A stretch of 64,000 nucleotides of DNA from Otis tarda (GCA_026413225.1 CM048552.1:185662053-185726052); one strand, 5' to 3'; shown: positions 22,638 through 35,434, counted from the first letter of the stretch. Numbers and translations: made by a program. Notes: generated by a model from the sequence alone, not told the origin.

Positions 22638-25600
22638 ACTTTCCTAAAAAAACATGAAGCATTATGGGCAATGAGGTGATCATTCTGCTCTCTTGTAAGC
22701 TCCTGAACTGCCAGGAACAATACACAATGAATTCTGACGCTTCTGATAAGACAGAGCATTAATAATAGGCAAGGACTAAGCAAACCACCTTCAGATTAAA
22801 GTACTGGAAGGCTCCCAGTGGATGCATGATGAAGACGTTGCTGAAGTACATATGACAGGCATACATTCCTGCTCAGCAAAAGACAATATCAAAGTAATAA
22901 ATTAAAGATATGCTTCATATTCTCCACTGCCTGCCTAATAAGCTAAATCACTTTAAATGTCTTTATTTGCAAATCCCACGACTGGCCTGATAACTTTACC
23001 CCTTTCCTTTCCACTGGGAGCTGCACCAGGCTCAGAAGTTCAGCTTTGGCAGAGAGGTGCCAGCACAGGCTTGGTGGCTGCTGAAGAGCCTCTTCTGAAC
23101 AAGGAAAATTTCTCCTAGGAAGCTGTGGCACTTATACGTATTGTCAGGAGGATGTTGAACTGCTGATTGAAAAGAAAGTCTTCAGACTTTCAGAGCTATT
23201 TATGAAATTAGAAGACAAAGAAAAAAAAGAACTCTTCAGTAAAAAGTGAATTTTTCACCTTCATACTTCTTCTTTCTTACTACATTTCAAAACTTAGCAT
23301 TTTTCCTTGATCTATATATTCATAGTCGCAATCTGGGGGAGGGTGAACTTTTCACAATGCTTATAGTCTTCCACAAATACTTTTCTTTTTTAAAATAAGG
23401 AGGATGTTCAGAAGAATAACAACTTGTTATTTGTATTCAAAACAACAGTGAGAGCAATAGTTATAACACTTTATGCATGATGTGTATCTGCAAAGCACTG
23501 CAAAATAAACCATCATTACTTTTATTGCCTCAACAGTAGTAAGAAACAACTTGCACTGTCATTGTTTTAGCAAGTGTGGGTTTCACTGGCTTCTGCATAA
23601 TTTAAATTAAATGCTAATTTAGGCATTACAGAAAGTACACAAAGTAGTAAATGCAATATTGAATTTTTGTGAAGAAAAAAATCTGTCTTCTGCTTCCAGA
23701 TATATTATCCAGTTGTCCCTTGTGTAAACTGTATGAGGCAGAGACAAACACAAGCACAGAACTCATGGAGCAGGTCACCTTTAGACAAATTACTGTCTGG
23801 AAAACTTCTTCCATCTTAGATTCACATGTTTTAGAAGTGAATACAACAGTTATAAGATTCCAAAGGGAAGCGAGAATGATGGAAGGGTTTGAAATGAATT
23901 CATCTGAGCTTCATTATACAACCCTCAGACAGTTTCTGAAGAAAAACAAATCAATCAGCAAGCTGGAAGAGTAGGGAAATTATTATTTTTTAAACAGATG
24001 GAAAAGACATAGAAAAGAGAATGAAGGTAAAACTGAAAGTAAAAGACATTCCAAATATATTTTGAAGGATATATTTCAAAGTTGCCTTAGCAGATTTTTC
24101 AAAGATGAGGTAGAGAGGGAGCTGAAAAGCTGCAAATGGTCATTTAGGCATTTATAACCCTACAGATAAGCAGTTAAGAGATGCTGAATAAGTATTTGCT
24201 AAAGGTTGTTGGAAATTACTAATATTTCAACAAAGAGGGGGGGAAATAAAAAAAAATATTTACAGAGTGCTTTCTCCAGTTTCTCTTGAACCCATATCCT
24301 GACAGCTCAGACAACAGTATCAGTATCTATTGCACCATTAATGAAACAGCCTACACACTGAAACTGAGAAAGTTGAGCTAGGAAAATGGTTCTCAGTAGT
24401 AGATGGCCCAAAGCACCAGTGCAGAAATCAGAATTCGCAGTGATGCAAGCTGATGCTAGTAAATCAACACTAAGGCAAGTCCCTCATTTCCAGGCTGTTT
24501 GTCCTCCTAAGCTTTGCTTTCCACTCACAGTGGAGCATGAGCACATCTCATGGGACAGCCAATCACAGCGACCCAGAGGAAGAAGCAAGAAAGGAGAACG
24601 ATGCAAATTACACGAAATGGCTGAATTAAAAGAAAGGCAAAGGAGTGAAGGTAAAGAAGGACAATGCAAGATTTGAAGATCATCTGCAAGAGCTTTTTAG
24701 AACACAAGCTGTTCTGCATGCTAAAATGTTTTTATTAATGCCAAAGATTCACTTAAAAGGCCAATATTTTCATTAGCGTTCCTCATCTTTTGTTATTAAA
24801 AATACAGCAATTCAGTATTTAACTAATCAGTTTCAGGTTTAATCTATTTCTCACTTGTCAGTTTTAAGAGTTTAATTAAGGCATTCCATATTATTTCTCT
24901 ATGGGATAATTTCATACTGCTGCCATGTTCTTCCTGGTGTTCATCCTTGTTTTTATCCAAGGAAGGATGTGGCAATGTTTATCAGCACCTATTTGTTTCA
25001 TCTTAATCTGTTAATTTCCTTCTAATGACTGCAATTTCTCTCCTTCTACTCAACAGCTCACTCTTCAGCAGAGTTCAAACACCAGCCATCAACTTTGCAG
25101 GCTGTCAGGACAAATTTTCATGTTTTGAAATGAAACATTAAAATTTGGGGGGTTTGCACACTTAGGAGGAGTGAGAAACTCCCATCACTTCTCATGGAGC
25201 TGTTCCTTCTTTCTTGTCTACTGTTTGTCCCTTTCTTATTTCCTCACTTCACCATTTTGTAAATGCTTTGTTCTCCATGTTCCTGTACAGAACTCTGAGA
25301 AATGTCAGATATCTTTTTTTGTAGAGTGAAGCAAAACTTTTCAGTTCAGAAGTGCTTTATCCTAAAAAATTTTAACCTGAGAGATCCTGATTAAGTCTCC
25401 AGAACTTTGTGACAGTCCTGCTGTTATTTCACAGAGATCCACAGGTGTGGATTTACAGTGGGAGGAGAGTTAAAAGGGACTCTCATGCTCTCATACTCTA
25501 CATCATGTTGTGCAGGTCTAGCAGCTGACCTGTCCGCCCCTACTACCAAGGAGTAGGACACAGCCGTATTGACTTTCTTGTTGCCATGGTCTTGGTAAAC

Positions 25601-26920
25601 CACCCACACTCAGATGAATGCTGCTTGCACTCCAAGCTGTCTAAAAGCCATACAGCTACATTTAGCAAAGGCACAGAGCCCAGACTAGTAGGACTTACTG
25701 AGAGACTGTGCCTTTCAAACTGGCCTTAGTATCACGCTAATACAGCAACATGGCTTGTGGCCATGTTGGCCTGCTGACATGTGGAGGCAAGGGACCATGC
25801 AAACACAGCATAGCCTAGAAGCATTGTAGGCTCATCACGCTTAATGCCATCTTCTGGCCTATCACTAAAAGCTTGTAATTAGGTCACTGGCACTGAAAAA
25901 CAATCAGCCAGTAACACCAGCCTTGAGGAAGTCAAATTCATGAGCCATTTCCTATGAAGTGGGGAGCTTGGTTTAAGAAGTGTAAGATTTTCAAATAAAA
26001 TAATGAAGTTCTGGTTTCCAGCCAGATGGATGGAGTTAATGAAAAATTAACTCCCAGGCTGTGTTACTGATCACATTCATAAGATTGTAAACCTCCCAGG
26101 ACTTTATTGCTGTTGCTTTTTAACATCTCAGCCCTGTTGCGTGGAAGCACAATGGGCCATAAGGAGTGTTAGATATTTTATTTTCTTGACAGAAGGCTCT
26201 TCTGTCAGGATCTGCCATGTTATGCTATCCTTTGTACCAGCACAGGGGTTGATCCTTCACTAGGTGTGATTTGACTTCTGCTACAAAAGGTGAAATTCAG
26301 CCACCCAACTTTGTGAGAGTTATACTCTCTGAAGGGATAGTTAGACTTTGAATGGCTGCCACCAGTGCCGACTAGGAAGGTCCCCAGGGGGACCAGCCTC
26401 CTGTGTTAGCCCTCAGTAAGGTGCCTCAGGCTCAGCAGGATAGGCTTGGGCTTCTGTGTTTGCATATGTGTTTAAAAAGAGAAGAGGCTCTTCCCCGATG
26501 TCCCAAAATGACAGCCTTCACATGAAACCAAATCCTGAAGTCCTTCCATAAGTCCCACATGAAAACAGAGCTATTGAACCCATGCTTAGGTCATTTCCTT
26601 AACATCAAGCATACTCTGATGTCCCACTGAAGTAGCAATTGCCAATACATCTACTTAACTTAAAGTACACACTTCAGTACTCTCCTGAGCAGGGATGTGC
26701 TTCTGCACATGCTGAAGAGTTTTCCTGGGTGGGATCTTCTAATTTCAAAAAATCTCTTTGACCTTAGTGCAAGTGCAAGGAAGAACTTCAAGATTATCTC
26801 CTAGAGCCTGCTGCACAGATTACATGGTTTTCTATGAGATCACAGGATTTGCCATTCTGCAGAAGCTGGAAAATTTATAGCAAACTTGTGTGTCCACACA
26901 CCCTAAAGGCAAATTTGCAC
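22638..26920. other. Unique non-coding DNA
   Basis: No gene or repeat body recognised. Open frames are at most 101 codons and carry no motifs. A 9-bp inverted repeat with a five-base loop lies at 25746-25768 (CAACATGGC / GCCATGTTG). Confidence 0.65.
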
Positions 26921-27267
26921 TAAAAAGTCTTGTCTTCCAGTACCTGGAAGGAGCTTGTAAGACAGATAGAGAGCAACTCTTTAGCAGGGCCTGTTGTGAT
27001 AGGACAAGGGGTAATGGTTTGAAAATAGAAGGAGGCAGATTCAGATTTGATATAAGGAAAAAAATTTTTACAATGAGGGTTGTGGAACTAGCACAGGTTG
27101 CCCGGAGAGATGGTGGATTCCCCATCCCTGGAAACATTCAAGGCCAGGTTGGATGGGGCTCTGAGCAACCTGATCTGGTTGGAGATGTCCTTCCTTCTTG
27201 CAAGGGGATTGGACTAGATGACCTTTAAAGATCCCTTCCAACCCAAACTATTCTATGAGTCTATGAA
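26921..27267 (+). mobile_element. CR1 LINE 3' end, plus strand
   Basis: Starts at about CTTGTCTTCCAGTACCTGGA (ORF2 FQYLEGA), continues with TGTTGTGATAGGACAAGGGG and AAGGCCAGGTTGGATGGGGC, and ends ACTATTCTATGAGTCTATGA. 5'-truncated in the ORF2 C-terminus. Confidence 0.94.
26926..27228 (+). pseudogene. CR1 ORF2 C-terminal remnant
   Basis: The plus-strand frame encodes [40 protein letters not shown] and IRKKIFTMRVVELAQVARRD, the terminal region of CR1 ORF2. A frameshift shortly after VVEL replaces the usual LPREVV-like text, so the last third of the frame (GGFPIPGNIQ onward) is out of frame. No catalytic part is present. Confidence 0.82.
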
Positions 27268-28959
27268 ATCAAAGCATCAAGGAGTATAGACAGTATTTTA
27301 AACTGTTCCTTGGAAAAGTATTTTTATCTGATGCTTTACCTGGAGATTTTGACACCATCTAAACCAAGCATTTACTGGAGTTCAGTTACAGATGGATCCT
27401 CTACTCGTTCCAGAAGTTGGGATATATATAACAGTCTTCGTCCAACATAAACTCATAAAAATCTACATTAAAGTAAGAAGCAATCTTTTCTTCAGTATGC
27501 CTTCAGGTCTTACTTTGTTTTGCTATACTCTCTGAGCTCACATGTAATCAATATTACCATAATATGTATTCACACAGCAGCTTGTCCATCAAATTGATTC
27601 ACAGTACAGAAAAGAGTAAATAATCAAGTGATCATTTCCTATTTAAAAATTTCCTGTCAAAGAATCCAGAGTCTCAGTATTGGCAAAGGGACTCTTTCTA
27701 CTTTTATCAGTGGACATTAAACTGAACTCTTAGTTTATCGGTCTGGAGAGAAACCTATGGGCAGTGTGAAAAACTACAGGTCTAGTCCTGAAAGTTACTT
27801 TATTTTAAGGCATGTTCACATATAATGTTTACACAAACATTTCCTCTAGAAATTATCTGTTGCTTAAAATGTACCAAGCTAACATTCAGCCACTCAGTCC
27901 TAGAAGAAAAGGGCACAAAGTTTTCACCAAGAGATCATAGGAATTACAACCGTACTACAGAATGCACCCTATGATGATAAGGATGAGAGGGAATACCCAT
28001 TGACTTGGCTGGTTAAACCTCCTCTTACCTTCAAACAAAGTAAAGCAGAAGCTGAACCAGGACAAGTTCATATTCTCCACACATAAATCCAGGATACATG
28101 ATACGAGATTTTATGGCTATTCATAGACCATCTCACAGGAAAGGAATTGTAAGAGAACTTCACTTCTATTCATTCACTTTTACCTTGCAGGCAACAATGT
28201 TAAGACATCTCAGATTTACGAGCTTGCAGGAGGTGATGCAGTTTGACACAGGATGTAAAAGCATACAAGGTAAATTACAGATTTCTCCTTGCACGCATTC
28301 CTGCTAGAAACTGACAATGCAAGTCTGCTGATGGAACTTTTTTCTTATTTCTGAGTATCTCTGAGGAGGTTTGCAAGGATTACTTTCCATGATAAAAAAT
28401 TGCTTCCTTCCACATAGCCAAATTCTAGTCACTTGATTTAAAACCCAAGGAAGAACACTGTTCCAGTTAAAATACAGAATTTGCATAGTCAAAGTAATTG
28501 TTCTCTTCTCAGAGATTGTGCCAGTCTTGAGATGGATAGACAAGAACATTGCACACTTGATGCCTTTGTGCAGCCAGCCATTCCAAACAGCAGGTAGCAC
28601 GCGACGTTATGCACCAAGGTCTTCACCTGCTGGCACCTTCTCCTGCTCAGTCCATCAGTCCTTGTGTAATAAGAAGGCTGCTAATTTATCTTTAAAATCT
28701 CCTTCTCAACAAAGTATCCCCATGAGGTAATGCTAATCAATAAAATAATTCAAAAAAGGAGTTGGGTGGTGTTCTGTAAGTCGCATTACTCAACACCTTT
28801 CTCTGGTCCCTCATAGGCATAACCAGTCACCAGGAAAACCTCTCCAATAGGCACTGGCTTGAACTACCTGTAATACTGTCCAAAGAAAATGATCCAACAA
28901 ATGCCCAAAGTGGTCTCTTCCAGTTTACACCTGAATCTCTTTTTTGCTAGTTAAGCTGA
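27268..28959. other. Unique non-coding DNA
   Basis: No gene recognised; open frames are at most 98 codons, with none showing motifs or splice context. It adjoins the old LINE that begins somewhere after 28960. Confidence 0.6.
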
Positions 28960-29507
28960 TTAGTTCCTACCCTACCACCCAGTTACAGAGAATAATGATC
29001 ACCATTCTAGTTGTATCAAGCAGTTTAAACACTGGAAATGATTGTCTTGTCTGCTCATTGACCTTCTTTTCTAGGAAAAAAAAAAAAAGACAACCCCTTC
29101 AGACTTTTCTTATACAATCCAAAGATTTTACCATTCTTGTTCCTATTTTCTATATGTCTACTACATATTCTCATTCCACTTTACAGATTGGTACCAGTAC
29201 TCCAACTGAGGTCTCATCAGCACTGTGGAGAAACCTACATTTATGTGCTTTGTACATTACGCTTTTCTTAATACATCCCCAGAAAGGTTCCAGCTTGTAC
29301 TCCACTCCAACTCTCACATGCTTTTTCACAGTACAGCTGCACTGGCAGATAGTTCTCATTTTATAGCTGCCTTTTACATTTTTCTTTCCTAGACACAGTT
29401 CTTTGCTCTTGCGTTGGCTGAATTCTGTGTCTTGTTGATTTTGGACCACTTCTCCAATATATCTAGATTATTTTGAATTAAAATTCTTAAAAGTGCTTTC
29501 AATTCTT

Positions 29508-29530
29508 ACCAATTTTGTCTCCTTTGAAAA
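29508..29530 (-). pseudogene. Decayed RT motif C of the ancient LINE
   Basis: On the minus strand TTTTCAAAGGAGACAAAATT stands where CR1 encodes F-A-D-D-T-K-L. It reads F-K-G-D-K-I, so a codon and one catalytic Asp appear lost. The position is right relative to the flanking AGTCATTAATGTC block. Assignment depends on the alignment of the whole element. Confidence 0.45.
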
Positions 29531-29884
29531 TATTATAAGCATTTGTCCTATTCTATCCTCTAAGTCATTAATGTCTACACTCAGTAAAACAGACAGACCT
29601 CTGCAGGACTCCACTTAAAATGTGTCGCTAATTTAAGATAAAATCACGTAACAGTTTCTAGAGCAATTTTAGTGTAATTATTCACCCAACTTACCATCAT
29701 TTTGTCCGGATCATATTTCCCTAACTTGCTTATGCAAGACTGTGAAAAGTCATACTCGGGTCACGATATATCACACCTTTTACTTCCCCTTAATCAGTCA
29801 AATAGATGGTTTAACATGACTTGCTCTTGACTAATCCATATTAGCAGGAACCAAACTGTTCTCTGTATGGGCCTTTGAACTGCT

Positions 29885-30058
29885 TTAGGTCCTCGCAAGC
29901 TCCTTGTTTTTCTTCTTCTTGGAGGCCTGTGCAAAGTCCTTCAGCTGCTCTCTGGACCACCCTCTGCCAGTATCTCCAGGAGGTGCTTGGGAGGGGATCA
30001 GAAACTGCTGCAGTTCCTCCCTAAGCACCCGTGAGAGGGCTTCTTTGGGACCTGCCAG
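29885..30058 (-). pseudogene. RT N-terminal remnant of the ancient CR1-like LINE
   Basis: A 57-codon stop-terminated minus-strand frame, GC-richer than its surroundings. It begins LAGPKEALSRVLREEL, which aligns with the CR1 RT entry motif (G-P-x-x-x-x-x-R-V-L-[KR]-E). Further on a lysine-rich stretch, QASKKKKNKELART, falls where RTs of this type carry an FKKG-K-like segment. Taken alone it looks like a small coding exon. Its position between flanking LINE blocks in the right order and orientation makes a LINE relic much more likely. No start codon is claimed. Confidence 0.55.
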
Positions 30059-30390
30059 CTAAAATGCCTCAAATTTACTTGAATATAAATAGGTCTTTAT
30101 CATGACCTTTTTCATTTTCTAGTGTAAACTTCTATCCCTGTCTTGTAACTCATTACATTAAGTATCCACTCATAGTTAACCTTTTGGGAGAAACTAAAAC
30201 AAAACAAAACAAAAAGAAAGAGCTGAAGGCATTAGTCTGCCCTGTGTCACCTACTGTGTTTGTCTTTTTCCTTCTCCTGGCTTCATACAGCCTTTTCTCA
30301 ATGCCTCATCAATTTGAACACATTTTGTGCAACAACCTTTCTGACCTTCCCCCTCTGTACTTTACCCAAGTCCAGTAACTAAGCAGGGAA

Positions 30391-33300
30391 TATCAATATC
30401 TGGGTAAGAAAATTGACATATTTGAGAACTTCATCTCAAATGGCCATTCATGTAAGTACCTGCTTTTCTTCAATACCTGTTGTTTTCAAGTGCTTTTTCC
30501 TGCTTTCTGCATCCATACAGAGGGCACACTCCTTTCAGCAATTATCTGGATACAGCCTGCTGCAGCTGAAGCTGAGGTAAATAGCTGTCAAAGCACCATT
30601 AAAGCACTAAAAAAAAAGTGCCCCAAATGCAGCTTTCTATATAAATTCATATGGGCACAGATGGAGCTGCTAAGGCTCCTTTTTGAAAAATTAACCCACA
30701 CCGTAAGCTAACAGAAATGAAAGCAATAGAGCCATTTCTTCTGACTGGCCAGAAATATGCATCTAAAATAGCAAAGGAAAGACGTTACTGGCATTTGGTG
30801 TGTTAATAGAATTAGCGTTTTCAGGCTAAGCCTGTTATCTCTGCAGTTCATTCTGTCAGTCTTAAAAAATTGTAAAAACTTATCTTCTTTAAATCATGCA
30901 TTATGCAGTGGTTATGTAAGATTTAAGCACCTAAAGTTTTGCAGATCAACAAGTCTTGAGGACTAGTACCAGTTAAACATTTTCCTACAGAATATTTTTT
31001 CCGCTGAAAAAAAAAGCTTTTACAAAACAGAACCTTTCTGTAGGCACATATCACTTGCAGTCAAATTTCATTTGGAAAAAAAGAAGAAGAAGAAAAAGAA
31101 TATAATCAATCCTCTCAGGACGTTCTGCCAAGCCAGTTCTTTCAATCTTTTTCAAAACACAAAGTTTGAGTTTTCAGCTTGAAATGACATTTGATTTTGC
31201 AATGCCATGGTATTAAAAAGCAAAAGTTACTCAATGTATTTTAGTGTTATCACTAAACCGAAACACTCAAGCAGATTTCCAAATATTTCTTAATTATTTT
31301 TGTGAGAAGTGTCAAAACCTGATAGTTTTAGTTTAAAACAAATTTTGAAAACTTTGCAAAAAGGACAATTGGGTTTCTCCTACATTTCTGTGCGGCTGCC
31401 TCAGATTGTGTTTCAGTGGAAATATATTTAAAAAACATTAGTGAACTCCAAAGTTTCAATGTCCTCAGCTGAACAGTAGCTTCTCATTTCTAACACGCTC
31501 ATTGTGTCACTGTGTCATGTACTACTTGCAATTTCATCAGTGACAACAAAAACTGACTTTGGGAGCTAACCCTCGAAGGACCGTCATTTTCAGCTGGGAA
31601 TCCCAGGAAACAAGTTCAGTTTTCCTTCTTTTGTGCTGACCCAAACTCCACCTTCACACACCTAGGACAATTACTTGTTGAAAATATTTTTGTTCTTAAA
31701 TTAAATTACTTAATTATTTTAATTTTATGCCATTATTGATGTTATCCTAATTATCCTTTGTCCTTTAAGCTAGATCCCATCTTCAAACATCTTTTTCTTC
31801 TTGCAAGGGGGACAGGGTTATCAGCCACCAATGAAGAGAAGAGCTCTGCAGAAAATTACACAGGGACAGATTTACACTGGATTTGCAACACACAAAGGAC
31901 TGGAATACCCTATGTTTGCATGACACAAAGTCTACATTCATAGACAAAGGAAAAAAAAATAATTTATCATAGGTAACAGTTAAACCTATAATTTCACATT
32001 AGGAAATGGAATTACTAGTGTAAATGCCTAAAATAGAAAGTGGTTCTCTAGATTTCATTTAATAATGATGGATTTCTTTAATCATTTCAGCATCTTAAGT
32101 AATTTATGAAACAAATAATGCAGGCCCTATTCCACAGTCTACCTCATAGCCAGGTTTCTGTAGACTCTTCCCAGAACCACATCTCTGTTGCTAAATGGCT
32201 GCCAGAACTAGCATGGAGCCAACGACAGCGACATATTCTCTTTCCTGTATGCCAAAGTGGCCTTGACTAGTCTCTCTCAGTTGCTTTTCACCCTCATGGA
32301 ACTTGATTGACTGCAATTCAAGATGCCACGTGCAAACTGTAAGAAACAAGGCACCACCCCATCTGCCTCATCGCCTTGTTCTTAGGCTCTTCTCTTTCTT
32401 TCTTTTCTTTTTTATTTGCATTCTTGCCATGACTTCTACTTTCAAGATATTTTTTTCTTTCTATTCATAATATGCTTAAGAAACTATGGTACATGTAACT
32501 TGTTATACCAAAACATTTATCTCCCAATGAACACTACGGACAGCCTATGCGTGACTTGCTAATTGAGTTGGGATGAATATGATATTAGGAAAGATTTTAT
32601 CAAGTGATATTTCCCCCATTATTTTTAGGGGTTCTGCTACTATATCCTTCCAAGTCCATATTCTTAACATGGAGTTTTTCAGCAGGCAATTGTTCTGACT
32701 GGCAGCTGAACAAGCAGTGTATGAACATATGAAGGTATGCATATACTTGTTCCCTCACACTTGCATGCATAGCCAGATCCTTAGGCACTTAAAAGACAAC
32801 TTGCATCTGCAATTACCTGTCTTTCACAAGAAGCAGGAAGGCGTGAACAAGTCATGAGGCTTGGACAACAGCACAAAATACCTTGTGGGTACTTCATTTG
32901 CCATTTGTTTGTTTGAGAAATTCTTTTCAGGTGTATTCACCAAATAAATTTATCTTAAGGAAAGTTTTCGTTAAGTACATTATTAAATATTTCCAACAAA
33001 AACCTCAATCTTGTTTCTGTAAATAATCCCATTTTAAAGAAAAAACAGTGGCTTTTGTTTTCACACAAAAACTGAAGTATGAATAAAGAAAATTAAAAAG
33101 CTGTCTGGCAGCTATTTTTAAAGGGCAAAGACTAAAGCATAACTTTAGATTTCCTGTTTCAAGTGGGTGGAATCAATTTTTCATCTGAAATCTTTTCCAT
33201 TCAGACACTAGCAAAATATATGTAAGTCTATTGCAATTACAAATGGGTTCATTTCCATGCTGCTACTGTTGACACTCATTTATGCAGCCTGCATAGGAAA

Positions 33301-33570
33301 AAATAATAAAGGCAGCTTTAAATAAACTGTTACTGTTTAAGTCTGAGTGAAAAATCAGGCAGGTAACAAACACACTAGGCTGTTAAAGATAAAATATACA
33401 ATTGCTGAAAATAATATTTTAGCAAAAAAATATGTCGCCCTATTTATTTGAGATTCTAATGACCACTTAAACAACTTTTGCTGAGTACCAAATTTTTTTC
33501 TTTCCTACTCAAATGCGATTATGGGGCTGGCTGACAGATGTTAGTGAATCACCAGCACTGGGTTCAGAAG
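30391..33570. other. Unique non-coding DNA, strongly AT-rich
   Basis: No gene recognised. Includes an AAG-rich tract at 31076-31100. Open frames are at most 73 codons. Confidence 0.65.
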
Positions 33571-33670
33571 TTCAGACTCTCTCGGTGAAGTGGCTTGCCC
33601 AAGTTATTCATAACACACATGCCCTCAACAGAGGGGACTCCATCGAATTGCATAGTAAGACTGAATTGTC

Positions 33671-33745
33671 ACTTCTTGGACTAGATGATCTTGGACTTCT
33701 TGCACTAGACAATCTTTAAAAGTCCTTTCCAATTCAAACCACAAT
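33671..33745 (+). mobile_element. CR1-like 3' end with internal 24-bp duplication
   Basis: TTGGACTAGATGATCTTGGA followed by AGTCCTTTCCAATTCAAACC is the CR1 3' UTR signature. Inside it, ACTTCTTGGACTAGATGATC (33671) recurs with changes as ACTTCTTGCACTAGACAATC (33695), a 24-bp tandem duplication. The terminal octamers are absent, so this is an old copy. Confidence 0.6.
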
Positions 33746-35434
33746 TAGAAAGTTTTTTCATTTTTTAAGCTATCCTGCTTATGTGTCATCGTTAAGGCGC
33801 TACTCTAGTTTCTACCAGCTGAGGTCCAGCAGAGCTGAGGTGTAATAAGAGGGCTTGAGTGATAAAAGGTTCATGGTGCCAGCTAGATGAAACTCCTGAG
33901 AAGGTCTGCTTAACAGTCCATGGACTCAGGTGTTTCTCCATTTGGGACTTCAACATCTGCTCATGATTGTTTTTTATTTCTGTAACTCCATTTTTGCACC
34001 ACTAGTCATTTTTAATGCCATTTACCCCAAACTTCAACCGCCTTCAGTTCCTAGTATTTAAAGCTCAATTGCAGGGTTAATATGAAATTTCTCAGATGCT
34101 TTTGGTTTATTTCTCTGTTGTTGTGAAATGACAATTCACAACCAACTTTACAGAACAGTAAATAAACATACTCCTACACACCTCTCAGGAGTTAAGCCAT
34201 GTTGTTGTTATGTGAAATGTTGTTTCGCTGTGGATTGTGCAGCACAGCACTACAATCTTGACCTGGTTTTTAAGAACTGGCATACACAATGCATGCACTG
34301 CTGTGTGCTTAATTTACATCCACAGCTAGCTCTTTCACCAGGCCTGATAGGGAAAATTACTAATTATTAATCAATAATTAATTAGTAAGTTGCAATAATT
34401 AATTATTGCAACTTACCAGCAATGAAGACAGTGGAAATGGAGGCTGGTGAAATGTGTTTCTACAACAGAAGATGCAATCAAATGAGACTAGAGCAATAAA
34501 TTTGCACAGGTAAGCAGACTGAAGAATGAAGAATATATGACTGGAAGAGTAAATATCTGACAATTTTTGTAAGTGCTCTTATATCCTCTCTATAAACATG
34601 AAAAAGCTGAGCATGAAGGATTACAGTTTTCACTGAAGCTCAACTTCTTCTGTTAGCAACTGACGTATTTAATGAGTGGAAGCATTATTAGAAGCAAATG
34701 TTATACAGACAGGTGCCCATTTCTGAAATTCCTTTAAACAAAAGAGGGCTTCAGCCTGCAGATCTCACATTTCTCATTTCATGTCATCACTATTGCTTAG
34801 TAGAGATATAATCATCCATTCATTGACAGTATTTTACATCATTGATAGCATTTTACATAGGATTGATGGGTACAGCATGGACCTGGAGGGGATCACTAAA
34901 CAACATAAACTGCTGCAACTGAGTGTTGAGTCTTTGTTTTCTTCCCTTGTTTTGATAACAAGCATCTTATATAATCTTGCAAACGTTGTCTGGTTTTCAC
35001 GTGGTGCTTCAAATATTGTAAATTCCAGAAACCTTGAACTGTAGGAGACCATGAACAACAATTCATTTTGTCACACTGTCTCTCTCTTGACTACAGTGGC
35101 ATAATCACTACTGATTAAAATCAGAGACAGATTCTTAAGTCATTGAAGTCCTTCAGTGTTTCTTTGCTTGTGTGACTGCCTCTATTCACTAGTAAAGTGT
35201 TAATCTCCTCCACCACTTCTCTCCCAAAATAGAGCAGAATTACAAGGCTCTATGAGCTACTTCAGAATGAAGAAGCCTTTATTCCCTCTGTCTCTGCAAG
35301 GATTGTCTTTGTCACATCAATTACCAACGCTGTTCCCCTCTTGAGTTTCCTGAGCGTTTTACAGGCTCCTTAGCAGAATAGGCAGGTGCATTTTCTAATA
35401 TAATAAAACAGAGCAACATTGTCAGAAGATTCCC
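33746..35434. other. Unique non-coding DNA with palindrome cluster
   Basis: No gene recognised; the longest frame is 87 codons (34781-35044) with no motif. It holds the palindromes at 34358-34416, listed separately. Confidence 0.65.
34385..34416. repeat. Perfect 32-bp palindrome
   Basis: GTAAGTTGCAATAATT (34385-34400) is followed at once by its exact reverse complement AATTATTGCAACTTAC (34401-34416), with no spacer. The centre is TTAATTAA-like (ATAATTAATTAT). Just upstream, 34358-34384 holds a second, imperfect palindrome built from the same TAATTA words (CTAATTATT / AATAATTAATTAG). Such DNA can extrude a cruciform, and the TAATTA cores are generic homeodomain-type sites. Confidence 0.9.

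Larger units (their letters stand above)
28960..30390 (-). mobile_element. Ancient, highly diverged CR1-like LINE, minus strand
   Basis: No octamer tail or long frame survives, but a colinear series of blocks matches the order of an old amniote CR1 read in reverse. These are CCAGTACTCCAACTGAGGTC (29197), CCACTTCTCCAATATATCTA with TTTTGAATTAA (29447 on), a decayed motif C (29508-29530), CTCTGCAGGACTCCACTTAA (29600), ATATTTCCCTAACTTGCTTA (29714), GATATATCACACCTTTTACTT (29765), GACTTGCTCTTGACTAATCC (29818) and the RT start near 30058. TTGAATATAAATAGGTC and GTTAACCTTTTGGGAGAAAC lie further on, toward the LINE 5' side. Both ends are approximate. The match is to remembered consensus text; a RepeatMasker run with an ancestral amniote library would settle it. 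Confidence 0.72.

Noticed and set aside
29900-30058. Initial reading as a host-gene terminal exon
   Set aside because: The start aligns with the CR1 RT entry motif and the flanks are LINE blocks in matching order and orientation, so a LINE relic is the simpler explanation.
33580-33612. GTGAAGTGGCTTGCCCAAG, similar to a MIR core phrase
   Set aside because: Only about 20 bp match and the following sequence does not continue the MIR order, so it was not called.
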